From: Streptomyces antimicrobicus
Lineage (GTDB): Bacteria; Actinomycetota; Actinomycetes; Streptomycetales; Streptomycetaceae
Direction of reading: 5' to 3'
Length of the DNA: 64,000 nucleotides
Assembly: GCF_020532625.1 (NCBI RefSeq)
Contig: NZ_JAJAUY010000013.1
Span: 1-64,000 of the forward strand
The notes below the pieces were generated by a model. That model was not told the DNA's origin. It worked only from the letters and a program-made list of their open reading frames with translations, and did not search any database. Position numbers and translations under genes: made by a program. This document shows, piece by piece, positions 49,444 to 59,499 of this stretch (positions are counted from its first letter, which is position 1; each line of letters starts with the position of its first letter).

Positions 49444-51003
49444 TCAGCCGAGGAGGCCGCCGACGAGGCCGGAGCGGCTGCCGCCGGAGGTGCCGCTGCC
49501 GGAGCCGCTGCTGCCCGAGGAGGTGGGCGTCCTGGGCGAGGTGGTCGCGGTGGATCCGCTGCGGGTGGTGCTGCTCCTGGGGGTCTGCTGGCCGCCGGTG
49601 CCGCGGGTGGCGGTGGGGGATTCGGAGCCGGTGGTGGTGCGGCCGGTGGTGCCGGGGGTGGCCTTGCCGGTCCTGGCCGGTTCGGACGCCTTGGCGGAAG
49701 GCGTGGCGGGGGCGGAGGGCTGCTGGGGCGGCGGGCCCTGCTGCTTGCGGGAGGTGGAGGGCTGCTGCTGCGGGAGCGGCTGCCCGGGCAGGTAGTTGGT
49801 GGGGGCCCGGCCCGGTCCGGGCACGGTGACGACGGTGCTGGAGCGGACGGCGCCGCCGAGGACGGAGCCGACGAGCAGGGTGAGCCCGCAGACGACGGCG
49901 GCCATGACGGCGCCGCGGCGCAGCACGCGGCGGCGCAGTTGCCAGACCTCGGAGCGGGGGCCGAGGGTGCGCCAGGCCTCGCCGGCGAGGCGTCCGTCGA
50001 GGGAGTAGACGGGCGCGCCGGCGATGATCAGGGGGCTCCAGGCGGCGAGGTAGATGATGTCGGGCGCGTCGTAGGCGGGGACGGTCTTCCAGCTGACGGT
50101 CATCAGCAGGGCGGCGGAGAGCAGGGCGCCGATGCAGGCGGCCAGTCGCTGCCAGAGGCCGAGGACGGTGAGGACGCCGACGACGACCTGGAGGAAGGCG
50201 ACGCTGAGGCCGGCTCCGACGGGGTGGGCGAGGGCGAAGTCGCGCAGCGGTTCGGCGAGGGCCCACGGGTGCAGGGTGTGCAGCCAGGTGACCATGGACC
50301 CGCGTTCGCCGCCGTCGAAGTAGACGGGGTCGCACAGCTTGCCCATGCCGGCGTAGATGGAGATGAAGCCGAGGAAGATGCGCAGCGGCAGCAGGACGAC
50401 GCCGAGGTTCATCCGGCGGCCGGGGTAGTACGAGGCGTGGCCGCGGGCGTCGGCCTGGGTCCGGCCGGCGCGGTCGGCGGGGCCGGTGCCGGGCGGGGGC
50501 TGGTGCGGGGGGCGGCCGGTGTACGGCAGGTCCCGTACGGCGGCCATGGCGCGGGTGTCGCGGTCGTCGTCGGCGTCGCGGTAGCTGCGCTGGCCGATGA
50601 CGGTGGGGGTGGGGAGGGTGTCGTCGGCGAGGTCGTGCGCGAGGTCGACGCGCGGGATGACCTGGGTGGCGCCTCCGTCGTACTCGTCGTGGCCGCGGCC
50701 GGACTCCCGTACGGCCTGGAGCAGTCCGCCGGTGGCCGCGGAGTCGCCGGGGGACGACTTGCCGGACCAGACGACGGGGGCGCGGCGGCGGGTCGCGCCG
50801 GCCGCGGCCACCGCGGCGCCGCTGAGGGCGGGGATGCCGGCGGGGGTCTTCGCGGGCTGGTGGGGACGCGCGCTCGGGCTCGGTGCGAGCCGCACGCGGA
50901 AGCTGGCGTGGTTCACGATGACCTGTGCCGGGTCGCACGGCACCTTGACCATGCTCAGGGCAGGCTGGTCGTCGAACCGGGGCGTTCTGGTGTCCACACT
51001 CAT
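49444..51003 (-). CDS. DoxX-family membrane protein
   Basis: This is a 519-residue protein. A disordered N-terminus (about 1-195) is followed by a DoxX domain with four membrane helices (RIFLGFISIYAGMGKLCDPV, AFLQVVVGVLTVLGLWQR and others), one further helix near VMAAVVCGLTLLVGSVLGGA, and a Ser/Thr/Pro/Gly-rich tail ending GGSRSGLVGGLLG. The DoxX role is unclear; links to thiosulfate oxidation or oxidative-stress complexes exist for homologues. A CAGTGT-N5-ACACTG inverted repeat lies 14 bp before the start. Confidence 0.9.
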   Translation of the reverse strand: MSVDTRTPRFDDQPALSMVKVPCDPAQVIVNHASFRVRLAPSPSARPHQPAKTPAGIPALSGAAVAAAGATRRRAPVVWSGKSSPGDSAATGGLLQAVRESGRGHDEYDGGATQVIPRVDLAHDLADDTLPTPTVIGQRSYRDADDDRDTRAMAAVRDLPYTGRPPHQPPPGTGPADRAGRTQADARGHASYYPGRRMNLGVVLLPLRIFLGFISIYAGMGKLCDPVYFDGGERGSMVTWLHTLHPWALAEPLRDFALAHPVGAGLSVAFLQVVVGVLTVLGLWQRLAACIGALLSAALLMTVSWKTVPAYDAPDIIYLAAWSPLIIAGAPVYSLDGRLAGEAWRTLGPRSEVWQLRRRVLRRGAVMAAVVCGLTLLVGSVLGGAVRSSTVVTVPGPGRAPTNYLPGQPLPQQQPSTSRKQQGPPPQQPSAPATPSAKASEPARTGKATPGTTGRTTTGSESPTATRGTGGQQTPRSSTTRSGSTATTSPRTPTSSGSSGSGSGTSGGSRSGLVGGLLG

Positions 51004-51016
51004 CTAACCGAGTGAT

Positions 51017-51033
51017 CAGTGTTTAGGACACTG
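51017..51033. promoter_or_regulatory. Inverted repeat before the DoxX gene, possible operator
   Basis: CAGTGT-TTAGG-ACACTG is a perfect 6-bp inverted repeat with a 5-bp spacer, 14 bp upstream of the DoxX start codon. It has the size of a dimeric repressor site. No regulator gene is adjacent. Confidence 0.4.
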
Positions 51034-51199
51034 CCTTGACAGCGTTGATCTGTCCGAGGCCCGTCAAGGCGCGATTTCCGGCCATCCGGCGGAGCCGGTG
51101 TCGCCCGGGAGGCGGGCGGTGCGGGCGGGCGGGTTTGGGCGGGTGTCCCACCCGGTCGGCGGCGGTGCGAGCCGCCGACCGGGGGAATCCGCACCGTGG

Positions 51200-52156
51200 T
51201 CAGCCGCGTCGGCGGGCGGCCTCGTAGAGGACGACGCCGGCCGCGACGCCGGCGTTGAGGGACTCGGCGCCGCCGGGCATGGGGATGCGCACGAGGTAGT
51301 CGCAGGTCTCGCCGACGAGGCGGCCCAGGCCCTTGCCCTCGGAGCCGACGACGATGACGACCGGGCCGCCCAGGGCTTCGAGGTCGCCGATCTCGTGCTC
51401 GCCCTCGGCGGCCAGGCCGACGACGGTGATGCCGGCCTTCTTGTAGTCCTGCAGGGCGCGGGTGAGGTTGGTGACGCGGGCGACCGGGGTGCGGGCCGCG
51501 GTGCCGGCGGAGGTCTTCCAGGCGCCGGCGGTCATGCCGGCGGCGCGGCGCTCGGGGATGACCACGCCGTGGCCGCCGAAGGCGGAGACGGAGCGGATGA
51601 TCGCGCCGAGGTTGCGGGGGTCGGTGACGCCGTCGAGGGCGACGATGAGGGGGTCCTCGCCGTCGTCGTAGGCCTCGGCGGTGAGGTCGTCGGGGTGGGC
51701 GTACTCGTACGGCGGGACCTGCAGGACGAGGCCCTGGTGGTTGAGGCCGCCGGTCATCCGGTCGAGCTCGGGCCGGGGGGCCTCCATCAGGTTGACGTTG
51801 CCGCGTTCCTGGGCGAGGGCGAGGGCCTCGCGCACGCGCTCGTCGTTGTCGATGAACTGCTGGACGTAGAGCGTGGTCGCGGGGACGCCGTCGCGCAGGG
51901 CCTCGTAGACCGGGTTGCGGCCGACGACCATCTCGCTGGTGCCCTTGGGGCCGCCGCGGCGGGGCGCGGGGCGGCGCCGCTCGGCGGCCTTCGCCTTGGC
52001 GTTGGCGATGCGGTTCTTGACGTGGCCCTTGCGCATCGAGGCGGGCGGGGTCGGACCCTTGCCTTCCAGGGCCCGGCGCCGCTGGCCACCGCTGCCGACC
52101 GTGGCGCCCTTCTTGTTGGACGTGCGGCGGTTCCTGCGCTGGCTGTTCCCGGCCAT
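51200..52156 (-). CDS. rlmB: 23S rRNA (guanosine(2251)-2'-O)-methyltransferase RlmB
   Basis: This 318-residue SPOUT (TrmH-type) methyltransferase has a basic, Arg/Lys-rich N-terminal extension (1-75), a substrate-binding domain beginning [20 protein letters not shown], and the knotted catalytic domain with [20 protein letters not shown] (motif 1, NLGAI), [16 protein letters not shown] (motif 2) and [20 protein letters not shown] (motif 3, SLN). ATG 52156 is chosen for its AGGTAG site. It follows cysS by about 80 bp on the same strand, the standard neighbour order. Confidence 0.96.
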   Translation of the reverse strand: MAGNSQRRNRRTSNKKGATVGSGGQRRRALEGKGPTPPASMRKGHVKNRIANAKAKAAERRRPAPRRGGPKGTSEMVVGRNPVYEALRDGVPATTLYVQQFIDNDERVREALALAQERGNVNLMEAPRPELDRMTGGLNHQGLVLQVPPYEYAHPDDLTAEAYDDGEDPLIVALDGVTDPRNLGAIIRSVSAFGGHGVVIPERRAAGMTAGAWKTSAGTAARTPVARVTNLTRALQDYKKAGITVVGLAAEGEHEIGDLEALGGPVVIVVGSEGKGLGRLVGETCDYLVRIPMPGGAESLNAGVAAGVVLYEAARRRG

Positions 52157-52235
52157 GACTACCTGTCTCTGTGAAAAGTACGAACGTATCACCAGTGTGC
52201 CGCCCACAGCCTGTGGGCGGCACGTCCGGCTGGTC

Positions 52236-53636
52236 TCAGCGGGGGCCGAGCGTCCAGCGCGGCCCGGTGGGGCTGTCCTCGATGACCAGGCCCGACTGCT
52301 GGAGCTGGTCGCGGATGGCGTCGGCGGTGGCCCAGTCCTTGCGGCCCCGGGCCGACTCGCGCTGGTCCAGGACCAGGCGTACGAGGGAGTCCACGACGCC
52401 GTGGAGGTCCTCGCCGCGGTCGGTCTCGCCGGCCCAGTGCGGGTCGAGCGGGTCCAGACCGAGGACGCCCAGCATGGCCCGTACCTCGGCGAGGCGGGCG
52501 ACGGCGGCTTCCTTGTCGTCGGCGGCCAGCGCGCTGTTGCCCTGGCGGACGGTGGTGTGGACGACGGCCAGGGCCTGCGGCACCCCGAAGTCGTCGTCCA
52601 TGGCCTCGGCGAACGCGGGCGGCACGTCGGCGGCCGGTTCGACGACGCCCCCGGCCTTCTCCACGACGCGCTGGACGAAGCCCTCGATGCGCGCGAAGGC
52701 GGACTCCGCCTCGCGCAGGGCCTCCTCGCTGTACTCGATCATCGAGCGGTAGTGCGGGGTGCCGAGGTAGTAGCGCAGGACGATCGGACGCCAGTTCTTG
52801 ACCATCTCGGAGACGAGCACCGAGTTGCCCAGGGACTTGGACATCTTCTCGCCGGACATGGTGACCCAGGCGTTGTGGGCCCAGTACCGGGCGAACTCGT
52901 CGCCGTAGGCCTTGGCCTGGGCGATCTCGTTCTCGTGGTGGGGGAAGACCAGGTCGAGGCCGCCGCCGTGGATGTCGAAGGCGCTGCCCAGGTACTTGTG
53001 CGCCATGGCCGAGCACTCCAGGTGCCAGCCGGGGCGGCCGCGGCCCCACGGGGTCTCCCAGGAGGGCTCGCCCGGCTTGGCGGCCTTCCACATCGCGAAG
53101 TCGCGGGGGTCGCGCTTGCCGGTCTCGCCCTCGCCGGAGGGCTGCAGGAGGTTGTCCAGGTCCTGGTTGGACAGGGCCAGGTAGTCCGGGTAGGAGCGCA
53201 CGTCGAAGTAGACGTTGCCGTCGGCCTCGTAGGCGTGGCCGCGCTCGATCAGGCCGCGCATCATCTCGACCATCTCGGTGACGTGGCCGGTGGCGCGGGG
53301 CTCGTAGGTGGGCGGGAGGCAACCGAGGGCGGAGTAGCCGTCGTTGAAGGCGCGCTCGTTCTCGTAGCCGATGGCCCACCAGGGGCGGCCCTGCTCGGCC
53401 GACTTGGCGATGATCTTGTCGTCGATGTCCGTGACGTTCCGGACGAAGGTCACGTCGTAGCCCCGGTGGGTGAACCAGCGGCGCATGATGTCGAAGTTCA
53501 GACCGGAGCGGATGTGCCCGATGTGCGGGGCGGCCTGCACGGTCGCACCACACAGGTAGATCGAGACGCAGCCCGGCACGAGCGGGGTGAAGTCGCGGAT
53601 CTGCCGGGCGCTGGTGTCGTACAGGCGAATAGTCAC
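52236..53636 (-). CDS. cysS: Cysteinyl-tRNA synthetase
   Basis: This 466-residue class I synthetase has the HIGH equivalent [20 protein letters not shown] near residue 36, the zinc ligands CGATV and [14 protein letters not shown] (Cys near residue 212) with [12 protein letters not shown], and the KMSKS motif [17 protein letters not shown] near 269. It charges tRNA-Cys. The gene lies in the rlmB-cysS-ispF-ispD-carD block, all on the minus strand. Confidence 0.97.
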   Translation of the reverse strand: MTIRLYDTSARQIRDFTPLVPGCVSIYLCGATVQAAPHIGHIRSGLNFDIMRRWFTHRGYDVTFVRNVTDIDDKIIAKSAEQGRPWWAIGYENERAFNDGYSALGCLPPTYEPRATGHVTEMVEMMRGLIERGHAYEADGNVYFDVRSYPDYLALSNQDLDNLLQPSGEGETGKRDPRDFAMWKAAKPGEPSWETPWGRGRPGWHLECSAMAHKYLGSAFDIHGGGLDLVFPHHENEIAQAKAYGDEFARYWAHNAWVTMSGEKMSKSLGNSVLVSEMVKNWRPIVLRYYLGTPHYRSMIEYSEEALREAESAFARIEGFVQRVVEKAGGVVEPAADVPPAFAEAMDDDFGVPQALAVVHTTVRQGNSALAADDKEAAVARLAEVRAMLGVLGLDPLDPHWAGETDRGEDLHGVVDSLVRLVLDQRESARGRKDWATADAIRDQLQQSGLVIEDSPTGPRWTLGPR

Positions 53637-53774
53637 GGCAACCAGGGTAGTGCGCCTGCGGCAGTGCCCCGCGACCGTTTGCGGGCGCGGGGCGGCTTTG
53701 TCGCCGGACGGCGGCCCCGCCGAGCGGCGCTCGGGCGGGGCCCAGGTGCACCGGCAGGCCGGTGCGAGCGGTGC

Positions 53775-54299
53775 TCAGGCGGGGTTCGTGCGGTACACCA
53801 GGGCGGTGGCGATCGCGGCCAGGCCTTCGGCGCGGCCGGTCAGGCCCAGGCCGTCGGTGGTGGTGCCGGAGACGGCGACGGGGGCGCCGACGGCCTCGCC
53901 GAGCGCCTTCTGCGCCTCGTCGCGGCGCTTGCCGATCTTCGGGCGTACGCCGATCACCTGGACGGAGACGTTGCCGATCTCGAAGCCGGCCGCGCGCACG
54001 ATCCGGGCCGCCTCGGCGAGCAGGGTGACGCCCGAGGCGCCCGACCACTCGGGCCGGGAGGTGCCGAAGTGGGCGCCGAGGTCGCCGAGGCCGGCGGCGG
54101 AGAACAGGGCGTCGCAGGCGGCGTGGGCGGCGACGTCGCCGTCGGAGTGGCCGGCCAGGCCGTACCCGCCGCTGTCGGCGTCGTCCCACCGCAGGCCGGC
54201 GCACCACAGCTCGCGGCCCTGCTCGAAGGCGTGGACGTCGGTGCCGATGCCGACGAGCGGCAGCACCGGGGGCGTGGGCGTCGGGGTGTCAGTAGGCAT
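53775..54299 (-). CDS. ispF: 2-C-methyl-D-erythritol 2,4-cyclodiphosphate synthase
   Basis: This 174-residue MEP-pathway enzyme forms the cyclic diphosphate from CDP-ME-2-phosphate. GIGTDVHAF gives the Asp/His zinc ligands (DVH), [20 protein letters not shown] the second motif, and [27 protein letters not shown] and [18 protein letters not shown] the rest of the trimer active site. It overlaps ispD by 11 bp, so the two are co-translated. Confidence 0.97.
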   Translation of the reverse strand: MPTDTPTPTPPVLPLVGIGTDVHAFEQGRELWCAGLRWDDADSGGYGLAGHSDGDVAAHAACDALFSAAGLGDLGAHFGTSRPEWSGASGVTLLAEAARIVRAAGFEIGNVSVQVIGVRPKIGKRRDEAQKALGEAVGAPVAVSGTTTDGLGLTGRAEGLAAIATALVYRTNPA

Positions 54300-55044
54300 C
54301 GGTGGCCCTCCTGCGGGCGAGTACGGCCTCGGCGAGGACCAGGTCGAGCGGGCGGGTGACCTTGAAGGCTTCTTCGTGGCCGGGGACGACCACGACGGTG
54401 ACGCCGGTCTTTTCCACCATTCCGGCGTCGTCGGTGGCGCCCTCGCCGTTGACGGCGACGCTGTCGTGGGCGCGCACCAGGGTGGCGCGGTCGAAGCCCT
54501 GCGGGGTCTGCACGGCCCGCAGCCGGGACCGTTCGGGGGTGGCGACGACCGGCTCGGGCTCGCCGGGCCGGCCGGGCTCGACCTCCTTGACGGTGTCGGC
54601 CAGCGGCAGGGCGGGCACGACGGCCGGGGCGCCGGCGCGGACGGCCTCGACCACGGCGTCGACGGTGTCGACGGGGACGAGGGGGCGCGCGGCGTCGTGC
54701 ACGAGGACGTCGGTGACGTCCTCGGGCAGGGCGTCGAGGCCGGCCCGTACGGATTCCTGGCGGGTCTCGCCGCCGGGCACGACGAGGATGTCGGTCCGGT
54801 CGGGCAGGGCGTGCTCGTCGAGGAGGTTCTTCACCTCGCCGGCGCCGTCGGCGGGGGCGACGACGACCACCAGGGAGACGGCACGGGAGCGGGCCATGGC
54901 GCGGACGGCGTGGATCAGCATCGGCGTGCCGCCGAGCGTGCGCAGGGCCTTGGGCGCGCCGGGTCCGAGCCGGACGCCGCGGCCGGCGGCGGGGATCACC
55001 GCGGCGGTGCGGCGGGGGCGCTCGGGGCGCGATTCGTCATACAT
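54289..55044 (-). CDS. ispD: 2-C-methyl-D-erythritol 4-phosphate cytidylyltransferase
   Basis: This 251-residue CTP-dependent enzyme has [19 protein letters not shown] (Gly-rich CTP loop with Arg and Lys), [51 protein letters not shown] (TPQ motif) and [19 protein letters not shown]. It precedes and overlaps ispF, giving consecutive MEP-pathway steps. A 410-bp gap separates it from carD upstream, so it may have its own promoter there. Confidence 0.97.
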   Translation of the reverse strand: MYDESRPERPRRTAAVIPAAGRGVRLGPGAPKALRTLGGTPMLIHAVRAMARSRAVSLVVVVAPADGAGEVKNLLDEHALPDRTDILVVPGGETRQESVRAGLDALPEDVTDVLVHDAARPLVPVDTVDAVVEAVRAGAPAVVPALPLADTVKEVEPGRPGEPEPVVATPERSRLRAVQTPQGFDRATLVRAHDSVAVNGEGATDDAGMVEKTGVTVVVVPGHEEAFKVTRPLDLVLAEAVLARRRATDAY

Positions 55045-55454
55045 CGGGTAGCTCCGCTAGCTCCGGGGAATCGGCCAGGTTTGTGGCTTCGGCCGACGTG
55101 GGTATGGCCTGAAGGGTGCCGGGTGCGCTGCCCTCGCCCCTTCCGTGACGACCGGTCGAGCCGGCTGCCCGGACCCGGCACACGCCAGTACGCCGGCGCT
55201 CCGGCACGCCGGTGGTGCAGCACGGCGGTGCGGCGGTGTGTGATGTGGGTCCGGTGCGTGGAGGGCGACGTCGCGCGCGGCGTGCGGCGTGGTGTGCCGC
55301 GAGGTGGTGTGCGGGGCGCAGCAGGGTGCGTGAGGGATGTGCGCGGCGGGTGGGGCCAGACATGCCGCAGCGCCCGGCGACAGGCCTCCCGGACGAAAAA
55401 AGGGAGGCGCCGTCATCGGGCACCGCGGCACACTGTGTGGAACGGTCCGTCGCG
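55045..55454. other. Intergenic region between carD and ispD
   Basis: No gene is supported in 410 bases. A short inverted repeat, GCCTCCC (55384-55390) with GGGAGGC (55402-55408), encloses a run read as TTTTTT on the carD strand and could be a weak terminator for carD. The rest is rich in GCCGG/CGGTG words without clear order and presumably carries the ispD promoter. Confidence 0.5.
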
Positions 55455-55937
55455 TCAGGACGCGAGAACCTCGTCGAGGAGGGCCTCGGCCTTGTCCTCG
55501 TTGGTGTTCTCAGCGAGCGCGAGCTCGCTGACCAGAATCTGACGCGCCTTGGCGAGCATGCGCTTCTCGCCCGCCGAGAGCCCGCGCTCGCGCTCACGAC
55601 GCCACAGGTCACGCACCACTTCGGCGACCTTGATGACGTCGCCAGAAGCGAGCTTCTCCAGATTTGCCTTGTAGCGACGGGACCAGTTCGTCGGCTCTTC
55701 GGCGTACGGTGCACGCAGCACCTCGAAGACCCGGTCCAGCCCGTCCTGGCCGACTACATCGCGAACGCCGACGAACTCCGCATTGTCCGCAGGCACACGA
55801 ACCGTCAGGTCGCCCTGGGCGACCTTGAGCACCAAGTAGGTCTTGTCCACGCCTTTGATCTGGCGAGTTTCGATGGCCTCGATCAGCGCGGCCCCGTGAT
55901 GGGGATAGACCACGGTGTCGCCAACCTTGAACGTCAT
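55455..55937 (-). CDS. carD: CarD-family RNA polymerase-binding transcription regulator
   Basis: This 160-residue CarD/CdnL protein has an N-terminal Tudor-like RNA polymerase-interaction domain ([20 protein letters not shown], then [18 protein letters not shown]) and a C-terminal helical DNA-binding domain ([20 protein letters not shown] with the conserved Trp, then [20 protein letters not shown]). It stabilises open promoter complexes, notably at rRNA promoters. GGAAGGGG precedes the ATG. Confidence 0.97.
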   Translation of the reverse strand: MTFKVGDTVVYPHHGAALIEAIETRQIKGVDKTYLVLKVAQGDLTVRVPADNAEFVGVRDVVGQDGLDRVFEVLRAPYAEEPTNWSRRYKANLEKLASGDVIKVAEVVRDLWRRERERGLSAGEKRMLAKARQILVSELALAENTNEDKAEALLDEVLAS

Positions 55938-56529
55938 GTGACAGGTACCCCTTCCGTGGCTATCCAGGGTAACACGAGAACTGACTGTTCTGAATGGCGT
56001 TTTCGCAGGTCAGGGCATATCTCGGGGCTTGACAACAGCGCGGGGGGCGTGCTGCGGAGGGCTTCCGGAAGGGGGTATTCGCAGGTCGGAGGCGCTGTGC
56101 GGACACGCCGAAACGGCCACGTTACACCTGCCGGGCGACCCGGTCGACGTGATGTACGTCCCGTTTTGCCTGGTTCGGCGGGGCCGCGGCGAACTACTCC
56201 GTTCGGCTGTCGGCCCTCCGTACGGAGCGGTTCCGGCCCAATCCTGAATTGATCACCGCGCCCGTTCGAAGGAATCCGGGAAATTGATCACCGGCGGGTG
56301 CCCGCCGGACGATCACCGGCGATTTACGGACGCGCACCGGAAGTGCGGCGGGAATGAAAGATCGGCGAGCCGGGAGCGGCGCGCCCGGCCGCACCCCCGC
56401 GGCACCGGAGGGTCGGGTGCGGGGGCGGGGCGGCGGCTCGGTAACCTAAGCGCGCTGACTGACCCTTAGGGCGGCTTTACCTTCGCCCGCACGACCCTCC
56501 GTCCGTACGTCCAAGGAGTTGCCGCCGCC
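55938..56529. other. Divergent control region between carD and the lipoprotein gene
   Basis: No gene is supported in 592 bases. TAACCT at 56442-56447 is a plausible -10 box for the lipoprotein gene. CCGGCGGG-TG-CCCGCCGG (56291-56308) is a strong short hairpin flanked by two GATCACCGGCG words (56286 and about 56311). The carD promoter lies at the left end but cannot be placed exactly. Confidence 0.5.
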
Positions 56530-57237
56530 GTGAGCCGCAGCCTTCGACGCGGCGCCCTCGCCGCCGCCGCCATCGTGTTCTCGATCGGATCGCTCGCCGC
56601 ATGCGGTGCGGGCAACGACGCCCAGACGCTGCAGATCAAGCCGGACAACGCGGCCGTCACCAAGGGCGACATCAAGATCCAGAACGCTCTGGTGATCACC
56701 CAGGGCGAGAAGGAGAAGAAGGGTCCGGCCGTGGTGTCCGCGACCATCTTCAACGCCGGGACCAAGCCCGAGACCCTTGAGGCGATCACCCTCGGCGGCT
56801 CCAAGGGCCGGGTGGAGCTCAAGCCCGCGGCCGGCGGCACCGGCAAGATCGTCGTCCCGGCGGGCGGCTCGGTCGTGCTCGGCGGCAAGGGCAACGCCTC
56901 CGCCGTGATCGAGGGCGGCCGCGAGGCCGTCAAGGACGGCGACGCCCAGAAGGTCCAGTTCAAGCTCTCCAGCACCGGCGACGTCGCGCTGGAGGCCTTC
57001 GTGGTGCCGAGCACCGGCTACTACGCGGGCTTCGGCCCGACCGAGGCGCCCGCCGCGGCCGGTGCCACCCCCTCCGGCTCCCCCTCGGGCAGCCCGCAGG
57101 CCGGTGCCACGCCGTCGGGCGCGCCGTCCGGCAGCCCGCAGGCCGGTGCCACCCCGTCCGGCAGCCCGTCCGGTGCCGCCGCGGGCAAGCCGTCCGGTTC
57201 CCCGTCGGGCTCGCCGTCCACGGGCGCCGGTCACTGA
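56530..57237 (+). CDS. Lipoprotein with a Ser/Pro/Gly repeat tail (DUF461-like)
   Basis: This 235-residue protein has a signal peptide and lipobox (SIGSLAACGAG, Cys near residue 25), so it is a membrane-anchored lipoprotein. Residues 35-170 form a beta-rich domain (VKDGDAQKVQFKLSSTGDVA) like the DUF461/copper-chaperone-type fold, but without a clear His/Met copper motif. The tail repeats GSPSGSPQAGATPSGAP-type units of about 12 residues, a likely wall spacer. GTG 56530 is used. It sits between carD and phoP but is convergent with phoP. Confidence 0.87.
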   Translation: MSRSLRRGALAAAAIVFSIGSLAACGAGNDAQTLQIKPDNAAVTKGDIKIQNALVITQGEKEKKGPAVVSATIFNAGTKPETLEAITLGGSKGRVELKPAAGGTGKIVVPAGGSVVLGGKGNASAVIEGGREAVKDGDAQKVQFKLSSTGDVALEAFVVPSTGYYAGFGPTEAPAAAGATPSGSPSGSPQAGATPSGAPSGSPQAGATPSGSPSGAAAGKPSGSPSGSPSTGAGH

Positions 57238-57316
57238 CACCGGTCACCGTTCACCGGCACCGGCACCAGACCGGTCACCGGTACCGGCCAGCCGGCCGGC
57301 CGGCCGATCGAACGCC

Positions 57317-57355
57317 GAAGGGGCCCCGTCCGCGCGATGCGGACGGGGCCCCTTC
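57317..57355. terminator. Bidirectional terminator between the lipoprotein gene and phoP
   Basis: A 17-bp perfect stem (GAAGGGGCCCCGTCCGC and complement) has a 5-nt loop. It lies between the convergent stops of the lipoprotein gene (57237) and phoP (57383). Confidence 0.9.
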
Positions 57356-57382
57356 GTGTCCCGGCTCCGCCGGGCGGGCGCT

Positions 57383-58063
57383 CTACGGCTCGAACTTGTA
57401 GCCGAGGCCCCGGACCGTCACCAGGTAGCGCGGAGCACCCGGGTCCGGCTCGATCTTGGCGCGCAGGCGCTTGACGTGGACGTCGAGCGTCTTGGTGTCG
57501 CCCACGTAGTCCGCGCCCCAGACCCGGTCGATCAGCTGCATGCGGGTCAGCACGCGGCCCGCGTTGCGCAGCAGCATCTCCAGCAGGTCGAACTCCTTGA
57601 GCGGCAGGTCCACCTTCGCACCCGCGACGGTCACCACGTGACGGTCGACGTCCATGCGCACCGGGCCGGCCTCCAGCGCCGCGGGGGTGACCTCCTCCGG
57701 CTCGCCGCGGCGCCGCAGCACCGCGCGGATGCGGGCGACCAGCTCCCGCGAGGAGAAGGGCTTGGTGACGTAGTCGTCGGCTCCTATTTCCAGGCCGACC
57801 ACCTTGTCGATCTCGCTGTCCTTGGCCGTCACCATGATCACGGGGACGTTGCTGCGGCCGCGCAGCTGCCGGCAGACCTCGGTGCCGGGCAGGCCCGGCA
57901 GCATCAGGTCCAGCAGCACGAGGTCGGCGCCGTTGCGCTCGAACTCGTCCAGGCCGTCGGGCCCGGTCGCCGCGATCGCGACCTCGAAACCCTCCTTGCG
58001 GAGCATGTAGGACAGGGCGTCGCTGAAGGATTCCTCATCCTCGACGACGAGCACTCGGGTCAC
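57383..58063 (-). CDS. phoP: Phosphate response regulator PhoP (OmpR family)
   Basis: This 226-residue regulator has a receiver with VLVVEDEESFSDALSYML, phospho-Asp in LVLLDLMLPGLPGTEVC and Lys in DDYVTKPFSSRELVARI. The winged helix is VDLPLKEFDLLEMLLRNAGR followed by TLDVHVKRLRAKIEPDPGA. It is the RegX3-like PhoP that activates or represses genes with PHO boxes under phosphate limitation. The GTG start overlaps the phoR stop by 4 bp (GTGA), and GGAGG precedes it. Confidence 0.95.
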   Translation of the reverse strand: MTRVLVVEDEESFSDALSYMLRKEGFEVAIAATGPDGLDEFERNGADLVLLDLMLPGLPGTEVCRQLRGRSNVPVIMVTAKDSEIDKVVGLEIGADDYVTKPFSSRELVARIRAVLRRRGEPEEVTPAALEAGPVRMDVDRHVVTVAGAKVDLPLKEFDLLEMLLRNAGRVLTRMQLIDRVWGADYVGDTKTLDVHVKRLRAKIEPDPGAPRYLVTVRGLGYKFEP

Positions 58064-59283
58064 GGAAGGACCTCCGGGGCAGGGGTGGTGGCTGGTACGG
58101 ATTCGGAGTCGGCGGCGGTCGTCCGGGTGGCTGCGGCCTCCGGAAGCCTGAGGGTGAAGGTGGAGCCCTGTCCTTCGGAGCTCCACACGGTGACCTCCCC
58201 GCCGTGCGAGGCGGCCACGTGCTTCACGATCGCCAAGCCCAGCCCGGTCCCTCCGGTGGCGCGGGAGCGGGCGGGGTCGACGCGGTAGAAGCGCTCGAAG
58301 ATGCGCTCGCGGTCCTTCTCGGGGATGCCGATGCCCTGGTCGGTGACGGCGATCTCGATCAGGTCGCCGCCGGGGCCGGAGACGCGGCGGCCGGCTATCC
58401 CGACGCGGGTGCGCGCCGGGCTGTAGTTGACGGCGTTCTCCACCAGGTTGCCGAGGGCCGCCGCGAGCTGGCTGCGGTTGCCCCAGACGCGCAGGTCGGC
58501 GGTGCCGCCCGCGGCCATGGTGATGTGCTTGGACTGCGCCGTGTGGCGGCAGCGGTCGATGGCCTCGGCGACGAGCGTGTCGACCCGGACCGGCTCGGCG
58601 TCCTCCAGCGGGTCGTCGTTCTGGACGCGCGAGAGGTCGATGAGCTCCTGCACGAGGTTGGTCAGCCGGGTCGCCTCGATCTGCATGCGGCCGGCGAAGC
58701 GCATGACCGCCTCGGGGTCGTCGCTGGCGTCCATGACGGCCTCCGAGAGCAGCGAGAGCGCGCCCACGGGCGTCTTCAGCTCGTGCGAGACGTTGGCGAC
58801 GAAGTCCCGGCGGACCGCCTCGATGCGGCGGGCCTCGGTGAGGTCCTCGACCAGCAGCAGCACCAGCCGGGAGCCCAGCGGGGCCACCCGGGCGGAGACG
58901 GCCAGCGCCTCGCCGCGGCCGGTGCCGCGGCGCGGCAGGTCGAGCTCCACCTGCCGTATCTCGCCGTCGCGGCGGGTGTCGCGGGCCATGTGGAGCATCG
59001 GCTCGACCGCCAGCTTGCCGCCGCGCACGAGCCCGAGGGCGTACGCCGCCGAGCTGGCCTTGACCACCGCGTCGGCCTCGTCGAGGACGACGGCGGAGGA
59101 GCGCAGCACGGACAGGACGGTGTCCACACCCGGGGGCAGCACGGCGTTGATGTCGGGGCGCATGGAGCTCCGGGTGGGGCGGGCCTGGTCGCGCTCGCTC
59201 CAGCGGAACGCCAGCATGGCGATCACGCCGGTGCACAACCCGGCGATCGCGGCCACTGCGGCGACCGCCGCGTTCACGTCCAT
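58060..59283 (-). CDS. phoR: Phosphate sensor histidine kinase PhoR (SenX3-like)
   Basis: This 407-residue kinase has one N-terminal membrane helix (AAIAGLCTGVIAMLAFRW), a PAS-like region (60-160), the phospho-His in RDFVANVSHELKTPVGALSL near residue 170, and ATP-binding motifs NLVENAVNYSP (N), VTDQGIGIPEKDRERIFERF (G1/F) and GGTGLGLAIVKHVAASHGG (G2). It has no large extracellular domain, so sensing is probably indirect, through PhoU and the Pst transporter. It is translationally coupled to phoP and divergent from phoU with a PHO box between. Confidence 0.95.
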   Translation of the reverse strand: MDVNAAVAAVAAIAGLCTGVIAMLAFRWSERDQARPTRSSMRPDINAVLPPGVDTVLSVLRSSAVVLDEADAVVKASSAAYALGLVRGGKLAVEPMLHMARDTRRDGEIRQVELDLPRRGTGRGEALAVSARVAPLGSRLVLLLVEDLTEARRIEAVRRDFVANVSHELKTPVGALSLLSEAVMDASDDPEAVMRFAGRMQIEATRLTNLVQELIDLSRVQNDDPLEDAEPVRVDTLVAEAIDRCRHTAQSKHITMAAGGTADLRVWGNRSQLAAALGNLVENAVNYSPARTRVGIAGRRVSGPGGDLIEIAVTDQGIGIPEKDRERIFERFYRVDPARSRATGGTGLGLAIVKHVAASHGGEVTVWSSEGQGSTFTLRLPEAAATRTTAADSESVPATTPAPEVLP

Positions 59284-59356
59284 GCATCCAGGTTAAGCAG
59301 GCACGACGACGGTTCCACAGCCGTTCGGGTGGCACCTCGAACACTCGTCGCCCAGA

Positions 59357-59389
59357 GTTCACCGTGGCGACGGAGGTGATTCACTTCCG
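59357..59389. promoter_or_regulatory. PHO box (PhoP-binding direct repeats)
   Basis: Three 11-nt direct-repeat units read GTTCACCGTGG, CGACGGAGGTG and ATTCACTTCCG, with units 1 and 3 close to the PhoP consensus GTTCACC. They lie in the phoR-phoU divergent region, 74 bp from the phoR start and 111 bp from phoU, so autoregulation by PhoP is expected. Confidence 0.75.
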
Positions 59390-59499
59390 GTGTCGCAGTC
59401 GGACGCGTTCTCGGCCGACCGTGTCGATGTGGGGCAAAGGGCCCCGGCCTCCCGGGCCGGACGCAACCGCCCGGGCCGGACACAAGAGAGGGACACCCA

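Noticed and set aside
49151-50938. A 595-codon frame in the DoxX region on the same strand
   Set aside because: The +1-type shadow is Pro/Arg-rich, whereas the DoxX frame gives membrane helices and a recognisable domain.
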